Origin: Cephalotus follicularis
Lineage: Eukaryota > Streptophyta > Magnoliopsida > Oxalidales > Cephalotaceae
Direction of reading: 5' to 3'
DNA: 64,000 bases
NCBI GenBank assembly: GCA_001972305.1
Contig: BDDD01000712.1
Span: 141,943 to 205,942 of the forward strand
Each line of letters begins with the position of its first letter. The first letter of the stretch is position 1. The notes below the pieces were generated by a model. That model was not told the DNA's origin. It saw only the letters and a program-made list of their open reading frames with translations, and did no database searches. Of this stretch, positions 22,710-34,171 are shown one piece after another. A program made the position numbers and the translations under genes.

Positions 22710-24438
22710 AAATGCGTAGCTATTTAAGCTAATAAGGATCTAGTAGTTCATGAGTCTCAATTGTGTTTAATTTGTTTGTGTTGTCTTCCATTTGAGTAAT
22801 ACATAAAGTATGTGAAAACTAGCAACTTATATGAGAAAAAAAGAAAGAAAGAAAGATTATTAGTAGATCATTCCATTAATGTTATTACCATAATCCATTG
22901 GACTTTTTGTAATTATGGCTCCTCCCACTATTCTAATCGTATCCCATACCTCCATATGGAATTCGGGAAGCCTCTTGCCTCCTAGTGGGGATTGGAATCT
23001 ATCCCGCCTTATCATAGTCCCATCTGTAGCTGCGCAAACTACAATAGCGAATAGTTAGGTTTAAATCATCATATTCGCATTAGGGCCTCGCCCTTGAAAT
23101 GCAATATCCGATACAAGTTTCAGCCTCCTGGACCATACAATCCACAGTTGTGGCCATGCAAATAGTATGAACCTGTTATAAGTCCGAACCCATAATCCTC
23201 AAATAAATGAACCCGTTTTGATACCCGCCCTTGTACGTGCCATCGGTACCGAAACATGGCTACTTCCTTCCAGTACTCCCTTAGTACTGAAATTGAATAG
23301 AAATGGTCATACGGGGGACCTCGGTTGTAGCTGTGCTATCCCAAATATGTCCACATCATTCAACGAAAATCATGGAAGGCCAATGACGGGACAACCCTAT
23401 GTCCCACCGCTTTTGGACTTATTATTTCACATTTGGAGGAATTTAGTCTCATCAAATTTGATATTTTACCATAGTTGTTTTAGATAATTTTAATTATCTT
23501 CCACATCCATTTGGAATGGCTTAACATGCTTGGACGTGTTTGGAAAATTTAAAAAAGATTCATCCATCTCATGCATCCTAAAAATTCCACTCCCACTAGA
23601 TAAATTAGAATCTAGTGACTGTATACATAGTTCACTACTACATATATTCATTGATCCTTCCTTCGGATCTATTCGAGTGAAAATAATGCAATTAAAATAT
23701 TAGCTGCAACTAATATTATTATTCCCCTTGAATAAATTGCACTATATAATTGAACTTTCTGCATAAGTAAATCGAATCTCTATCCGAACACCATGGTATG
23801 TACCCATCCAATCCATACAGTATTCCTGCCAGTAACTGTGTGAAGATTGCACAGAAACTGTAAAGAAAAGCTCACCGGAATCTTGCAGGAAACATGTAGG
23901 TAACTAGCAGTAATCGTGCTGGAAATTGTCAGTAAGTGTGCAAAAATAGCCAGCCTCTTAGCAGAAACTGGCAGAAACTGTGCAGAGCCATCTTGCACTC
24001 AGACTGTCACTAACCAGTGCAACTTTTTGCTTAGGGTAACTGCCAGAAAGTCTGTACTAAATATTACAAAAAAATCTAAACAGGAATTCTCGTACGTAAC
24101 CAGTTTTCAAATTAAAATTCTGACACTTTTAACCAACCGTTCAATGACTTTTTAAGGTCCGTTCAAGATCCTAAATCATACATACAGATGTTGGAATGCT
24201 CCCATGCACCATTAACACACAATATATTAATCTTTGGACCATCAAACTATCCATTAATTAGTCATTTATACTAGTTCAAACAATTGACAAAACCAACTAG
24301 AAATCACAAATTCCATTTCACCAAAATTTGCCAAGTTCAGTCTAGGGTTTTTGGGAACTAAATTCCGGCCAATGGTTCAACATATAAAAGCAAGCCACTA
24401 GACATCAAATTGAGGTCCAAATGAAGCTAATTATGAGT
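22710..24438 (-). other. Copia-A 5' leader and upstream gag remnant
   Basis: No convincing frame. Positions 23785-24010 contain several loose copies of CAGAAACTG and CAGTAACTGTG. A long leader between primer site and gag is compatible with a BARE/Angela-like element, but part of this could be decayed gag. Confidence 0.45.
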
Positions 24439-24449
24439 CTCTGATACCA
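24439..24449 (-). promoter_or_regulatory. Copia-A primer-binding site
   Basis: CTCTGATACCA on the plus strand, i.e. TGGTATCAGAG on the element strand, complementary to the 3' end of initiator tRNA-Met. It is two bases from the LTR end at 24452. Confidence 0.92.
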
Positions 24450-24451
24450 CT

Positions 24452-26932
24452 TGTTGGAATGGCTCTATGCGGAAGAAATTGATTGGAGCAATTTAGGGTC
24501 GCATTTTAAAAATTTTCATCTAACTAGTCTCCAGTCAACGAGATATTCTAAAACCCTAGACCCATAATTGTCCCAATAGGCCTTTGGATCACTAATTAAG
24601 CTTTCAAATGAACCATAATAACATTCCAACCATCTAGGTTTCGGCCATGGAGGGATGGGAATTCACTAACCCATCATACACACTCAATTACATGGACTAG
24701 GGTAACACACAAAACCCTTAGACCACAACCTCCAAAATCTGAACCCTAGGGATGAAAAACCCTTAGGGTTTTCTAGGGTTTATACAAGGAAACATTAGGG
24801 ATTGGATAGGGTACACAAACCCTAGCCCAAACCCGAAATTCCCATGCCATAATACACATATATACGAATCCTAAATTAGAAGGATTAGAAACCATTACCT
24901 ATGGTCTTCCACTCCTTCCTTCAAGTGCTCCCTCTACACTTTGATCCCAGCATCCATCTCCTCCATATTGCTCCATGAATATGCTGCCTCAAACATGTAG
25001 AAAGGATGTAGTCTCAAGCATTTAAATCATATACTAAAATCATCATAGATAAAGACTGGATGCCAGGTGCAAACAAACTCCACCTATTGTGATCATGGAG
25101 TGTGAGAGGAGATTGATTTGTTCTTCACTCTTCATGAGCACCAAGCTCAGATATTTTCTTCTTCAGGAAGAGAAGAAAGAAGGCAAGAGAAGGAAGAGAG
25201 AAAGAGAGAGCATCCCGTGGGTTTCTTGGAGAGAGAGATGTGTGGTGTGTGTTATATTAAGATATTTTTATAAGACTTGACTTTACCAAGTCAAATCTTT
25301 ACTTAGCCACCAAGCTAATTCTTTACTTACCCATTAAGCAAATTTATCAACATGTTTTCTCTCTCTTTAATCACCACATGGGTGGCCAAAAGAAGTCAAA
25401 AAGAAGTTTCATAAATTTCGACCAAAAGGAGCATTACACATGCACCTTTGAAAAGTCTACAAAAGTGGCCTTAGCATATTTACAATAATACCATTAGTGA
25501 AATCACTTTGGGCCAAGCATGAACCTAGCCAATTTAAAGGATAAATTCGGTCCAAATGAGATGGTGAATCCCTAGCCCAATATTGTATAAGACCATAAGC
25601 TCTCCCCCCAAACAAATGCCCAAGTGCATTCGTTAGTGGAAAAAAAACAACTCTTTGCTCGGAACATTTTATTATGGTGATGCTTGAACTCATTTCAGTG
25701 AAATGATATGTTCAACAAATAAAATGCTCACTAGCACAGTAGCATCTTATCCTTTCACTAAATGATATGTCACCCGACATATCGACCTATTCCAAAATCA
25801 GGTGGGACACAAAAGCCAGGTTGGTTCTCAGTACAAATGATATATTCCCAGAAATCCTAGAAATCTTGTATGACTATCCTGATAGTCCAAAACTATCCTA
25901 TAGCCCCGGTGTGATCACCAATCACCCCCGAATCCGTGTATAGCACGTCTATGATTTGTTAACCAGTTAAACCTGTACTTTATCACTGTCATCGGCATAT
26001 GTGTCGTATATCGCTCATTATCTCTGCTCCGACCGTGACTAGGGTTTGGATTAATGTCACCCCTAGGTAAAACGCGATAACTATAATTCTATGAACAGTT
26101 TGAGACTATCGGGAGACATCCCAGGAAACCTCGTTTCCATCTTCCAAGTGCTTGGCGAAGACTTTCAAGTCTTCAATGGTCACAGATGTTATAGAGCCTA
26201 TAGCCTTTAACACAGGTGTGATGATCCCATCTTGCGTACTCGCCCATACATCTCAATGTAGCTCCCACAAGACCCAGAGACAACCCTTTTGCAAGCACGT
26301 GGCTAGTGCTGGGGAAGGCAGAAACTAAAGCCAAGAGGTTACTACACAATGCGTGCCGGCCGCTCAGGTCTAAGGATACAATGTGAGTCTTAAGGTACCC
26401 ATTAGTCTCCTTTGACTAAACACTACCTCGACAAATAGGAGTCCTATTGACAGAGGTGTTGACTTTCCAAATAGGTAACCTATGGTGGGTTGGTTCAATG
26501 ATGCTCTCTAGAACGCACCCCACATCCGCTTTAGGGTAAAGCCAAATGGTAATGAGATGATCCATCCTCCCCAACATCGAGAGCAAGCATAATACGGAAA
26601 GTCTTTGCGGTTCATCAATTGCCCTAAGAAAGTGTAGCTATGACTCAGAACTTTTGTCTGAATGTAGTAAGGATCTCATTCTCATAACATCTCAGGCATG
26701 AGATCCAACCCCTCGAACGACAAGGCACTATATGTGTATTCAGTTGACATGGTAATCAATTGATCCGATTCAACGGTTTAGGATTATACATATAGCTAAG
26801 ATACCAATCTTTCATAAATATGCACTATTGAACATGAATGGAACTAAGAATGTATCGACTAAGAGTGTATCATATGTTAAGAACATATGTCTGCAATCAT
26901 CTCTTGGCTTGCAGGGACGCCCCTATCTAACA
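24452..26932 (-). mobile_element. Copia-A 5' LTR (right copy)
   Basis: Starts TGTTGGAATGGCTCTATG directly next to the primer-binding site and ends CTATCTAACA before the CAATC duplication. Colinear with 11502-13974. Confidence 0.92.
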
Positions 26933-27890
26933 CAATCCTGCCTAATGGTTGGGACTGACTCCCAAGCCCTCCTGAACCCATCTGGAAGTCACCCTAGAAG
27001 AACCGATCTGGAAACCCTAACGGTGATCCATTATTATCTGTCTTCTATGAGTTCCCACTAGGAGAACCACTGTGGTCACTTTGCTACAAGAACTGTGCTG
27101 GTGTAGTGTCTGTCTGGATCCTCAGCTTTCTAATACCTCTGATGTGTCCTCTAGTTGCCAAGCCCTAGCTGCAATATTGCCTATAGTACTTAAGTCTTGT
27201 ATGAATAACTAACTCCTCAACTCTATCTTTAAACCCAGTAGACACTTCTTCGCTTTCCTTGTCTCTCCATGCACTAAATACTAAGCTGATCGAGATAGCT
27301 CCATAATCTTGCTCTCATAATGAGCAATTGTCATATCCCCATGTGTCAAGATGGAAAATTCTTGTTCTCTCCTGTCTTTGATGTCCTTGGGATAGAACCA
27401 AGCATAGAACTCGGTCACAAAAGCATCCCAAGTCATCAGTGTCTCATTTAACTCCCATGAAGCTTGTACAATCACCCACCAATGTTTGGCTTCTCCTTGA
27501 AACATCTAAGCTGCTAAGGAGAGCTTCTCATCTGTACTCTCCATAATTGTGAAGATCTTTTCCATGTGGAGAAGCCACTACTCAACTGCTATCGGATCCA
27601 TCTCTCCTTCGAAAGCTGGAGGATGTAACTTCATAAACCTTGACAACATGCTATCTCCACCTTGAGGATGTTCCTCCCTTGCATTCCTTCTCATCAACTG
27701 TCATTCATTCTTACCATAGCTGCACACATATTTCTCCAAGTAACATAATCATCTCCAGAAGGTGGAGCATTTTCATAAAAAGTCGGTGCTTGAATCTTAT
27801 GTACCGATTCACCTTCAACTGCTAAACCATCTCTCCGTGCACCTCTCATTCCCATTCGGCCTCTTCGTTCTCTATTTTACAATTCTCTAC
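26933..27890 (-). pseudogene. Tekay-1 gag 5' part
   Basis: Minus-strand remnants of a Ty3/gypsy gag (Retrotrans_gag type). The frame 27281-27505 reads MFQGEAKHWWVIVQASW, then WDAFVTEFYAWFYPKDIKD and LTHGDMTIAHYESKIMELS. The same core (LQGEAKLWW, MTVPQYEATFNELARFS) is present in Tekay-2 gag. An upstream stretch around 27740-27830 reads KIQAPTFYENAPPSGDD. The gag is cut at 26933 by Copia-A and resumes at 11501. Stops and frameshifts show it is dead. Confidence 0.82.
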
Positions 27891-28023
27891 CTTATATAAG
27901 AAATCACCGTTAACCAACGCACATATATCCAATCAAAGCATTGATAAATGTAAACAAATAAATCATGCATGTCCAATCAGTCATCTATAACATTTAATCA
28001 GACTTAACTAGTAAGTCAATGCC

Positions 28024-28035
28024 GCTTTGATACCA
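28024..28035 (-). promoter_or_regulatory. Tekay-1 primer-binding site
   Basis: GCTTTGATACCA on the plus strand (TGGTATCAAAGC on the element strand), a near match to the initiator tRNA-Met site, a few bases from the LTR end at 28040. Confidence 0.85.
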
Positions 28036-28039
28036 ACAG

Positions 28040-31000
28040 TGATGCTCCAAACCCATGGGGGTCTGTGACGTCACCCATATCCATCCAATCACTTATGTCA
28101 GGTACTAGTAAGTCTATTCCGTATGGTGAAAAACCATGAAATCTTAAAAATTTTACAATATGTGCGTACGTCCATACAAAAACATCTTAATCATAAAGCC
28201 ACTCATAATCAATACATATTATATCCATAAACATTCTTACAATTCAGCACTTGAAACATATCATGCTTAAAGAATAAAACCTCATCTTTTACAATTCCTT
28301 AACACACTATATAACAACTCAAAACAAAATAAGCATCCTTGCATCCATGGTCCATCCATCGATGCTATCACTGATCCTCGTATCCATGACCACTGCCACT
28401 AGCTCTGGATCTATTTGTATGTCAACACATAAAGTTGCCTCATTCCGAAGGATGGGTCAGCCCAAAGGCCTCGTAGAAACACGTCCCTATACTGATGATA
28501 TGTATAGGTACAGCAGATATTACACATTATTGTGCGTGTACTGTCACGCCCCGAACCATGGGAGGATCCCACGGCCCAACACATGGCAAACCATCCATAC
28601 CATCCATTCATATACATAGCATAATATCCAAAATATGGTATAAATTAAAACTTTAATAACAATATTGTGGAAAACAATTCAAACACTTGCATACAGAATC
28701 CAAGGTTGTACATGATAATCAATACATATCTGAAGCACTGCCACAAGCAGGCAGGTCGATATAGCTGAAATACAACTCTTATACAAGCAGATCTTAACCC
28801 ACAAATCTTATACAAGGTAGATATAAGTAGAAATTGAACTGCTACTGGAAGTCTTGTCTTGGAGGTCCGGTCCGATCACTTCAAGGTATCCTCTACACTT
28901 GTCCCTATATGTGCGCCCATTTCGAGAATGGGTCTGTCAAACATGGCTATGTAGGCAATACTATATGCAATAAAGTGAACAGATATATACAGGTATATGC
29001 ATGGCATGTGAAATGCCTGAATGTCAATTGAGGACAGCGTTAGAACATCTACAATCCATACATCTTGGGTCTACAGACACTTAATAAATCAAACCATAAC
29101 AATCCATGGGTACAAACAATCAATAAGGTATAAGTACCACTATTTCTCTGGACAGAGATAATTGAGTGGAGTCATGATAACAATGACCACCCACCTATAT
29201 CATAACACTAGTCCCCCATATGTTCTAGAAACATTCATATTTCTCTTTGATACCACACTCCTAAGGTCCAACCACAATGTGGTGTCTCCCGTAGGTTCAC
29301 CCCTAAAGTGGGTTCCTATAGGACCATTCAATTTTCATGCCATGTGGTCTAACACCCCTAGCCTTCATGACGGAATGAAGATTTGGAATGGGTTATCTTG
29401 TCAATTCTCAAACAATATCAATCCATTAAACCATAACCATTTAAACATTTAAAGGATAGGGAACCAATTACAAAGGATCACGTGGGATCCATCTGTCAAA
29501 ACCATTTCCCATAACTATGCCATTCCATAGTCGTTTTTCAGTCCTTGACGATGTTAATAAAACAATGGAGAGAAGGTATAATTAGGAGATTCACATCCAA
29601 ACCATCATAATTAAATAATCCTAGCCATTTATTAGAAACCTCATTGAAATTCATTTTGAATATTGATTTGAAGAACAATTATGTTAAAAGAGGGTTCACA
29701 TAGGTTACACGACCTTATGGAGGCTTCCTATAGAACCCATTTGAGGATAAAAGAGTTTGGGGTTGAAAACATTGCATTTCGTATAAAAACTGGGCACAAA
29801 TCATCGACCCTTTTATCTAAGTGTCGACGGTTTCTGGGGGTAAAGAGTCGCCGGTTAAGTGTTGCCTCATAAAGCGTCGACAATTGCACGAAGCGTCGAA
29901 GGTTTCGGGCTTAGTATAACGACGAATTCGGCTGTTAACAGTTCACAAATCGATCCAAATCCATTTAAAACTCAATCCAAAGAAAGCTATAAGCCCCTAG
30001 GGTCGATTATAACTTGAAAACAGCTTTAAACCCTTATAAATCAACACTCATAATCCATGGAACAAGAGGGAGAAGAGATTAGGTCTATAAACCTAAAACT
30101 CTCAATTCTCTCTTTGATCTGCATTATAATCCGTTATTATCCATATTAATCAACCTAACTCATCCATCTAACACGTATCTATCAATCCAAACCATATAAT
30201 CAATCAATTCCATCATAATGCAAGAATTCAAAGCATATATGTAGAACCTACCTCAAAACTGTTGAGCTGGCGATCTGGAAGGATTTGTTGTTTAATCCTT
30301 GTTATGATCCTTCCTCCAAGTTCCAAACTCTGCCACGAATCCAATGCCTCCTTCCTTGCTTGATTCGGCCCACTAACTCTCTATCTCTCTCACTATCTCT
30401 CTAGAAATAGAAGGAAAGAGAATAATGAGAAAAAAGAAAGAGTTAACATTTATATATATATATATGCTACTTTAGGCGAAAAGTTTGAAAACGTACCCTA
30501 TGTTCAAATGAAGCCCCATAACCCATAAAGTACCTTAAAAGGGAATATATCATAATATCATATACAAACCATGTCATCCATACAATACCGTACAATAACA
30601 TAAAAATACAAACAATATGGACATCTATAACTTGAGTTTACATGTACAATTATGGTTAATGATCCATATATAAAACCATCCCATACCAACTTATATATAT
30701 AGAGACTGTTAACCTAAGCATACACTCCTACTCATCCATCTACCAGATAAATAAAAGGTTAACTCGATATATACACTGTCCATACCAGTATATATAACTA
30801 GTTAGCCTAACATACTATAATTTTTCGATTGAAGACTTGAGGTTAAGTATATTTAGTGCCTACTGGTAGACCGATGGGAGCTCACTAGAACTAGGTACCT
30901 ACAAGTAAACCCATAGGAGCTCAACTAGTTACAAATCCATACATATCATACCATAGCATACTATCATACAGTCTGTCATCGTGAGTCTAGAACCCCCTCG

Positions 31001-32371
31001 CGAAGGTGGCACAAGCTCGATACCTAGACCTCTATTGCCTACCAGTAGATCGATAGGTGATCACTAGACCCAGTTGCCCACCGGTAGACCGGTGGGAGCT
31101 CAATCGGTCACTAGATCAATACCCTATCCATAAGCGTGTTTAAATCCCCCTGAAGGCGTAGAAGCTCTAGGATCAGATGTCTAGTCACCGATCGGTAGAC
31201 CGATAGCAGCACGACTAGAAATTATTTTCTATTAGTAGGCTAATAAGAGCTCAACTAATCACACACTATGAGTAACCTTAGTAGAGGACCAAGTCACTGA
31301 AAATCGATGCCACATACCTGACTAGGAGTTACAGTTTACTTTACGGTGAATACATCTATAAGCTCTACCTTACCCTTACCCTTACCATATTAGCTTTAAA
31401 ACCAGGGAAGAAACCCAGTGTATGCTTTACAGAAAAACTGCCTGCCAAAGTTGCGATGCCTTCATCTTAAGCGGCAATGCTTAACGTTTAAGCATAGACC
31501 GTTAAGCCTCAAGCGTTAGCGGTTTGGTAGAAGGCTGTGAGAAATTTTGAAAGCTAGACTAAGTGGTGACATCGGTTAGGCTAAGCGTTGCAACAAAAGC
31601 AAAACGTAATCGGTTTGTAAAACGATCTCCTTTAAAACCCGATCTAAGCAGCGACACTATAAGAGAAACTGTCGGCGCTTAGTCTCGCAGAACTTAGGGT
31701 TCTGCATTTTAAACTTTTTAAATTCGAATCTTTTCTATAAATAAATTCATTTCAAGTTCAATGCAAGTTCTCTAGACCAATTCTATGCTATTAAAACAAG
31801 TTTCAATCCATTTAATCCATCCAATTCCATTTTAGGTTTAAAATCTCCAATTAACTAGAAACCCTAACATTAAAAAACGTTCAATTCATCCATATTCAAT
31901 CAATAGAAGCAGTTTATCTATGTGCATACATGTGAAAATCATAGTATATTTAGGCAGAGAAGGTTTCTACTAAAGATTAGAGCTTGTTCTTAGTCTTTAG
32001 GTCAATAATCGGAGAAAGAACTCGAGTTCTTAGCTTGTAGAGCTCCAATCTTCTATCAATCAAGTCCTCAATCACAGTACAACCCTTCTCCTTTGGGTGA
32101 GTTTTGATAGAGAGCATAGAGAGAAACGAGTTTAAGAGAGAGGAGAGAATGAATAAAATGTGTTTTGTTTCTCTATTTATAGGTTTCTCACTAACTCTAC
32201 CCCATGCATATCAATACTGTAAACAGACAAACAATAAAACCATATAAGTATTAAAAACACTCTCATGCCATACATATCCGTATGCATAATCATTTCCATA
32301 AAATCCGTAATTACCGTGCTATGTAATGCAAAATATGCTAAAGCGAGTAGGGGTTGTTACAGGCCATTACA
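28040..32371 (-). mobile_element. Tekay-1 5' LTR (right copy), interrupted
   Basis: Starts TGATGCTCC after the primer site and ends GGCCATTACA, so on the element strand it begins TGTAATGGCC. After removing the nested solo LTR it is ~2.2 kb. The 30648-32371 part matches 7518-10969 of the left copy. Palindromes related to TTAAGCGTCGACGCTTAA occur at 31450-31690. A run of AT dinucleotides (30450-30465) belongs to the nested LTR. Confidence 0.85.
28542..30642 (-). mobile_element. Tekay-type solo LTR, 2.1 kb
   Basis: Starts TGTCACGCCCCGAACC and ends GAGTTTACA, flanked by perfect TGTAC duplications (28537-28541 and 30643-30647). The empty site (CGTGTACAATTATGG) is seen in the left Tekay-1 LTR near 7510. 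Its first bases match the end of the Tekay-2 LTRs (GGTTCGGGGCGTGACA on the element strand), so it belongs to a related family. Motifs AAGTGTCGACGGTTT and AAAGCGTCGACAATT lie at 29795-29935. Confidence 0.9.
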
Positions 32372-33018
32372 CAACCCACAAACCCCAACCGCCATTACCA
32401 CCACAGTCATCATCAAAACGCCTATATCACACGCAGCCCCACCGATCAAGACAACCACATCAACATTCCCCCCACAGTCTCAACCATCATTCACTGAAAT
32501 CAAAACCCTGCAAAGATTGTCCATTGCCACCATTTTTGCTGTAACATGGGAGCATAAGACATCGTATCATTGACCTTCAGACCTCCATAAGCTCCCCTAC
32601 ACCTTACCCATAGCCTTCTGCGAAGCAACCTAACTCACATGTTGGAGATACTTGACCACAAAACAAAAACTAAAAACAAATAATAAATGGGAGGGGGGGG
32701 GGGGGGGGGGGTGATTATGTCCAGCGCATTAGTTAGAGAGAGCAAAGAAGAGGAAAAAACAAAGCAAAAAAAAAAAAGAGAGATTTTGAATGAGAGTTGA
32801 GATTGAAGAGAAAAGAACAAAAAAAATTGTAACATTTCTAAGATGATTTTATTAGTGTTTCAGGAAAATTTAGTTTCAGTTTTTAGTTTGTTTTTAATGA
32901 CTGGTTTATTATTAGTTTATAGATTATGGCTTTTTTTATTAGTAAAATTATTAAAAATGAAAATTTGGGAGAACCAATAATGACGTGTCATGTGTACTCT
33001 CTTTGATTTTATTAACAT
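32372..33018. other. Unassigned sequence between elements
   Basis: CA-rich sequence with no coding features I can support, followed by a run of 19 G at 32693-32711 and purine-rich sequence. It may be the pre-insertion locus or part of an unrecognised repeat. Confidence 0.4.
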
Positions 33019-33019
33019 G

Positions 33020-33595
33020 ATCAGACAATAAAGAGTCATGCCCATAACTGAGGTGACATCACAATTGAGTTATCAAAATATCATTAGTGATTGTTTTATT
33101 AAACGTAAAAACATCGTTAATGGTGTTTAAAAAAACACCAACGACATTTTAACATCTCTGTTGTAATGGTATCCCAATTGTGGTTAGTAGCATTATTCCA
33201 ATAAAAAAGAGTAATGTTATTAAGCACAACTGAGATGGCATCACAAGTGCATCACAGTTGAGTGAAAATATCATTAGTGATTATTTTATAGAAAGTCAAA
33301 ACATCATTAATGGTGTTTAAAAAATACCAACGATATTTTCGCACGTCAGTTGTGATGGTATCACAATTGTGGTTAGTAGCATTATTCCAATAAAAAGAGT
33401 AATTCCATAAACCACAACTAAAATGGCATCACAAGTGCATTACAGTTGAGTTGTCACAATATCATTAATGATTGTTTTATTAAAAGTCAAAACATCATTA
33501 ACGGTGTTTAAAAAAACACCAATGATATTTTGACATCTCAGTTATAATGGTATCATAGCTGTGGTTAGTATCATTATTCCAATAAAAAGCATGTA
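33020..33595. repeat. Three-unit tandem repeat (~190 bp) with internal palindromes
   Basis: Units start near 33025, 33200 and 33389, each ending GTGGTTAGTAGCATTATTCC (last copy GTTAGTATCATTATTCC). Each unit contains a hairpin CATTAATGGTGTTTAAAAAA with the complementary ACACCAATGAT arm. The unit junctions also fold: GATGGTATCACAATTGTGG pairs with CCACAACTNAGATGGCATC. The array looks like tandem fold-back units rather than a plain satellite. Confidence 0.8.
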
Positions 33596-33599
33596 AGCA

Positions 33600-34107
33600 T
33601 CTGATATGAGTAAAATTTACTGATTAATCATAATGTACCACGTGGACAGATCATACATTAATAACAAGGATTCTAGTTCTATTAAATCTCATTTACTAGG
33701 GAAGAGGATCTCAGGTGGATTCCTCCTAGAAATGTAGTTAATGCCAATCCCAAAATTAAAGGAGGAACGATTCTCCTAGGACACAAACAAAGGAAAAATA
33801 TTTCAATCCATGCACAATCCAAAGTCAACCAAGATTTCATAAGGTAAACCTATCTAGACTACTATAAATATGGACGTAATTCATAAAGACCAGGTTCAAA
33901 CTCCAATACTCTTTTGAGTGATTCTTGTGTTCTCTAGAATTTCAAACACTTTTCTCCTTCCATGTGTTGACTTAAGCATCGAAGGGTGTTTCCGGAGTCC
34001 TCATTCGGTCACTTTTATGGTTTCCATGTATCTTGCAGGTTGAGGGAGAGAAGAATTTCATTGCTAGATTTTTTGTTGATTTGAGGATCCAGTTTCTTGC
34101 ATTGATA
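33600..34107 (+). mobile_element. Tat-2 5' LTR (start approximate)
   Basis: Ends GCATTGATA at 34107, next to a primer-binding-like TTGGTGCCATCTATGGG. A TATA box CTATAAATA lies at 33862-33870. TTGACTTAAGCATCGAAGGGTG parallels CTGACTTGAGCGTCGGAGTG in the Tat-1 LTR. The start between about 33600 and 33640 is uncertain. Confidence 0.6.
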
Positions 34108-34108
34108 G

Positions 34109-34125
34109 TTGGTGCCATCTATGGG
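34109..34125 (+). promoter_or_regulatory. Tat-2 primer-binding site
   Basis: TTGGTGCCATCTATGGG immediately downstream of the LTR, equivalent to the TTGGCGCCGTCTGTGGG site common in Tat elements. The tRNA is not assigned here. Confidence 0.7.
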
Positions 34126-34171
34126 AAAGATCGTTATTTTTCACAAGTTCTTACATTTTCATTAAAGATTC

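Larger units (their letters stand above)
11502..26932 (-). mobile_element. Full-length Ty1/copia element (Copia-A)
   Basis: Two LTRs of 2473 and 2481 bases (11502-13974, 24452-26932) begin TGTTGGAATGGCTC on the plus strand. They are flanked by a perfect CAATC duplication (11497-11501 and 26933-26937). The primer-binding site CTCTGATACCA (24439-24449, complementary to tRNA-iMet on the minus strand) and the polypurine tract AAGTGGGAGAT (13975 region) are in the correct places for minus orientation. Without the CACTA insertion the internal region is ~4.7 kb, normal for a complete Copia, but reading frames are broken throughout. The long LTR and AAGTGGGAGAT tract suggest the Angela/BARE group; that assignment is tentative. 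Confidence 0.92.
7487..32371 (-). mobile_element. Tekay-like gypsy element, gag-only (Tekay-1)
   Basis: Homologous LTRs lie at 7487-10969 (left, incomplete because Tat-1 interrupts it) and 28040-32371 (right). They share, for example, GTACAATTATGGTTAATGA near the left and GTAGGGGTTGTT near the right. The right LTR is next to a primer-binding site (28024-28035); the left is next to a polypurine tract (GAGGAGGA at 10970-10977 on the minus strand). After removal of nested insertions the internal region is only ~1.64 kb and contains gag without protease, RT, RNase H or integrase. It hosts Tat-1, a Copia solo LTR, Copia-A with its CACTA, and a Tekay-type solo LTR. CAACC at 32372-32376 is the probable right target duplication. 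Confidence 0.85.

Noticed and set aside
24439-24449. tRNA-Met gene fragment (also at 28024, 48589 and 57243)
   Set aside because: Only the 11-12 base complement of the tRNA 3' end is present, next to LTR ends, so these are primer-binding sites.
32265-32573. Possible host gene on the plus strand
   Set aside because: The 102-residue frame begins in the Tekay-1 LTR and then becomes low-complexity Pro/His/Thr; no domain or splice support.
33020-33595. Centromeric or subtelomeric satellite
   Set aside because: Only three units, flanked by unrelated sequence; no long array and no telomere-like motif.
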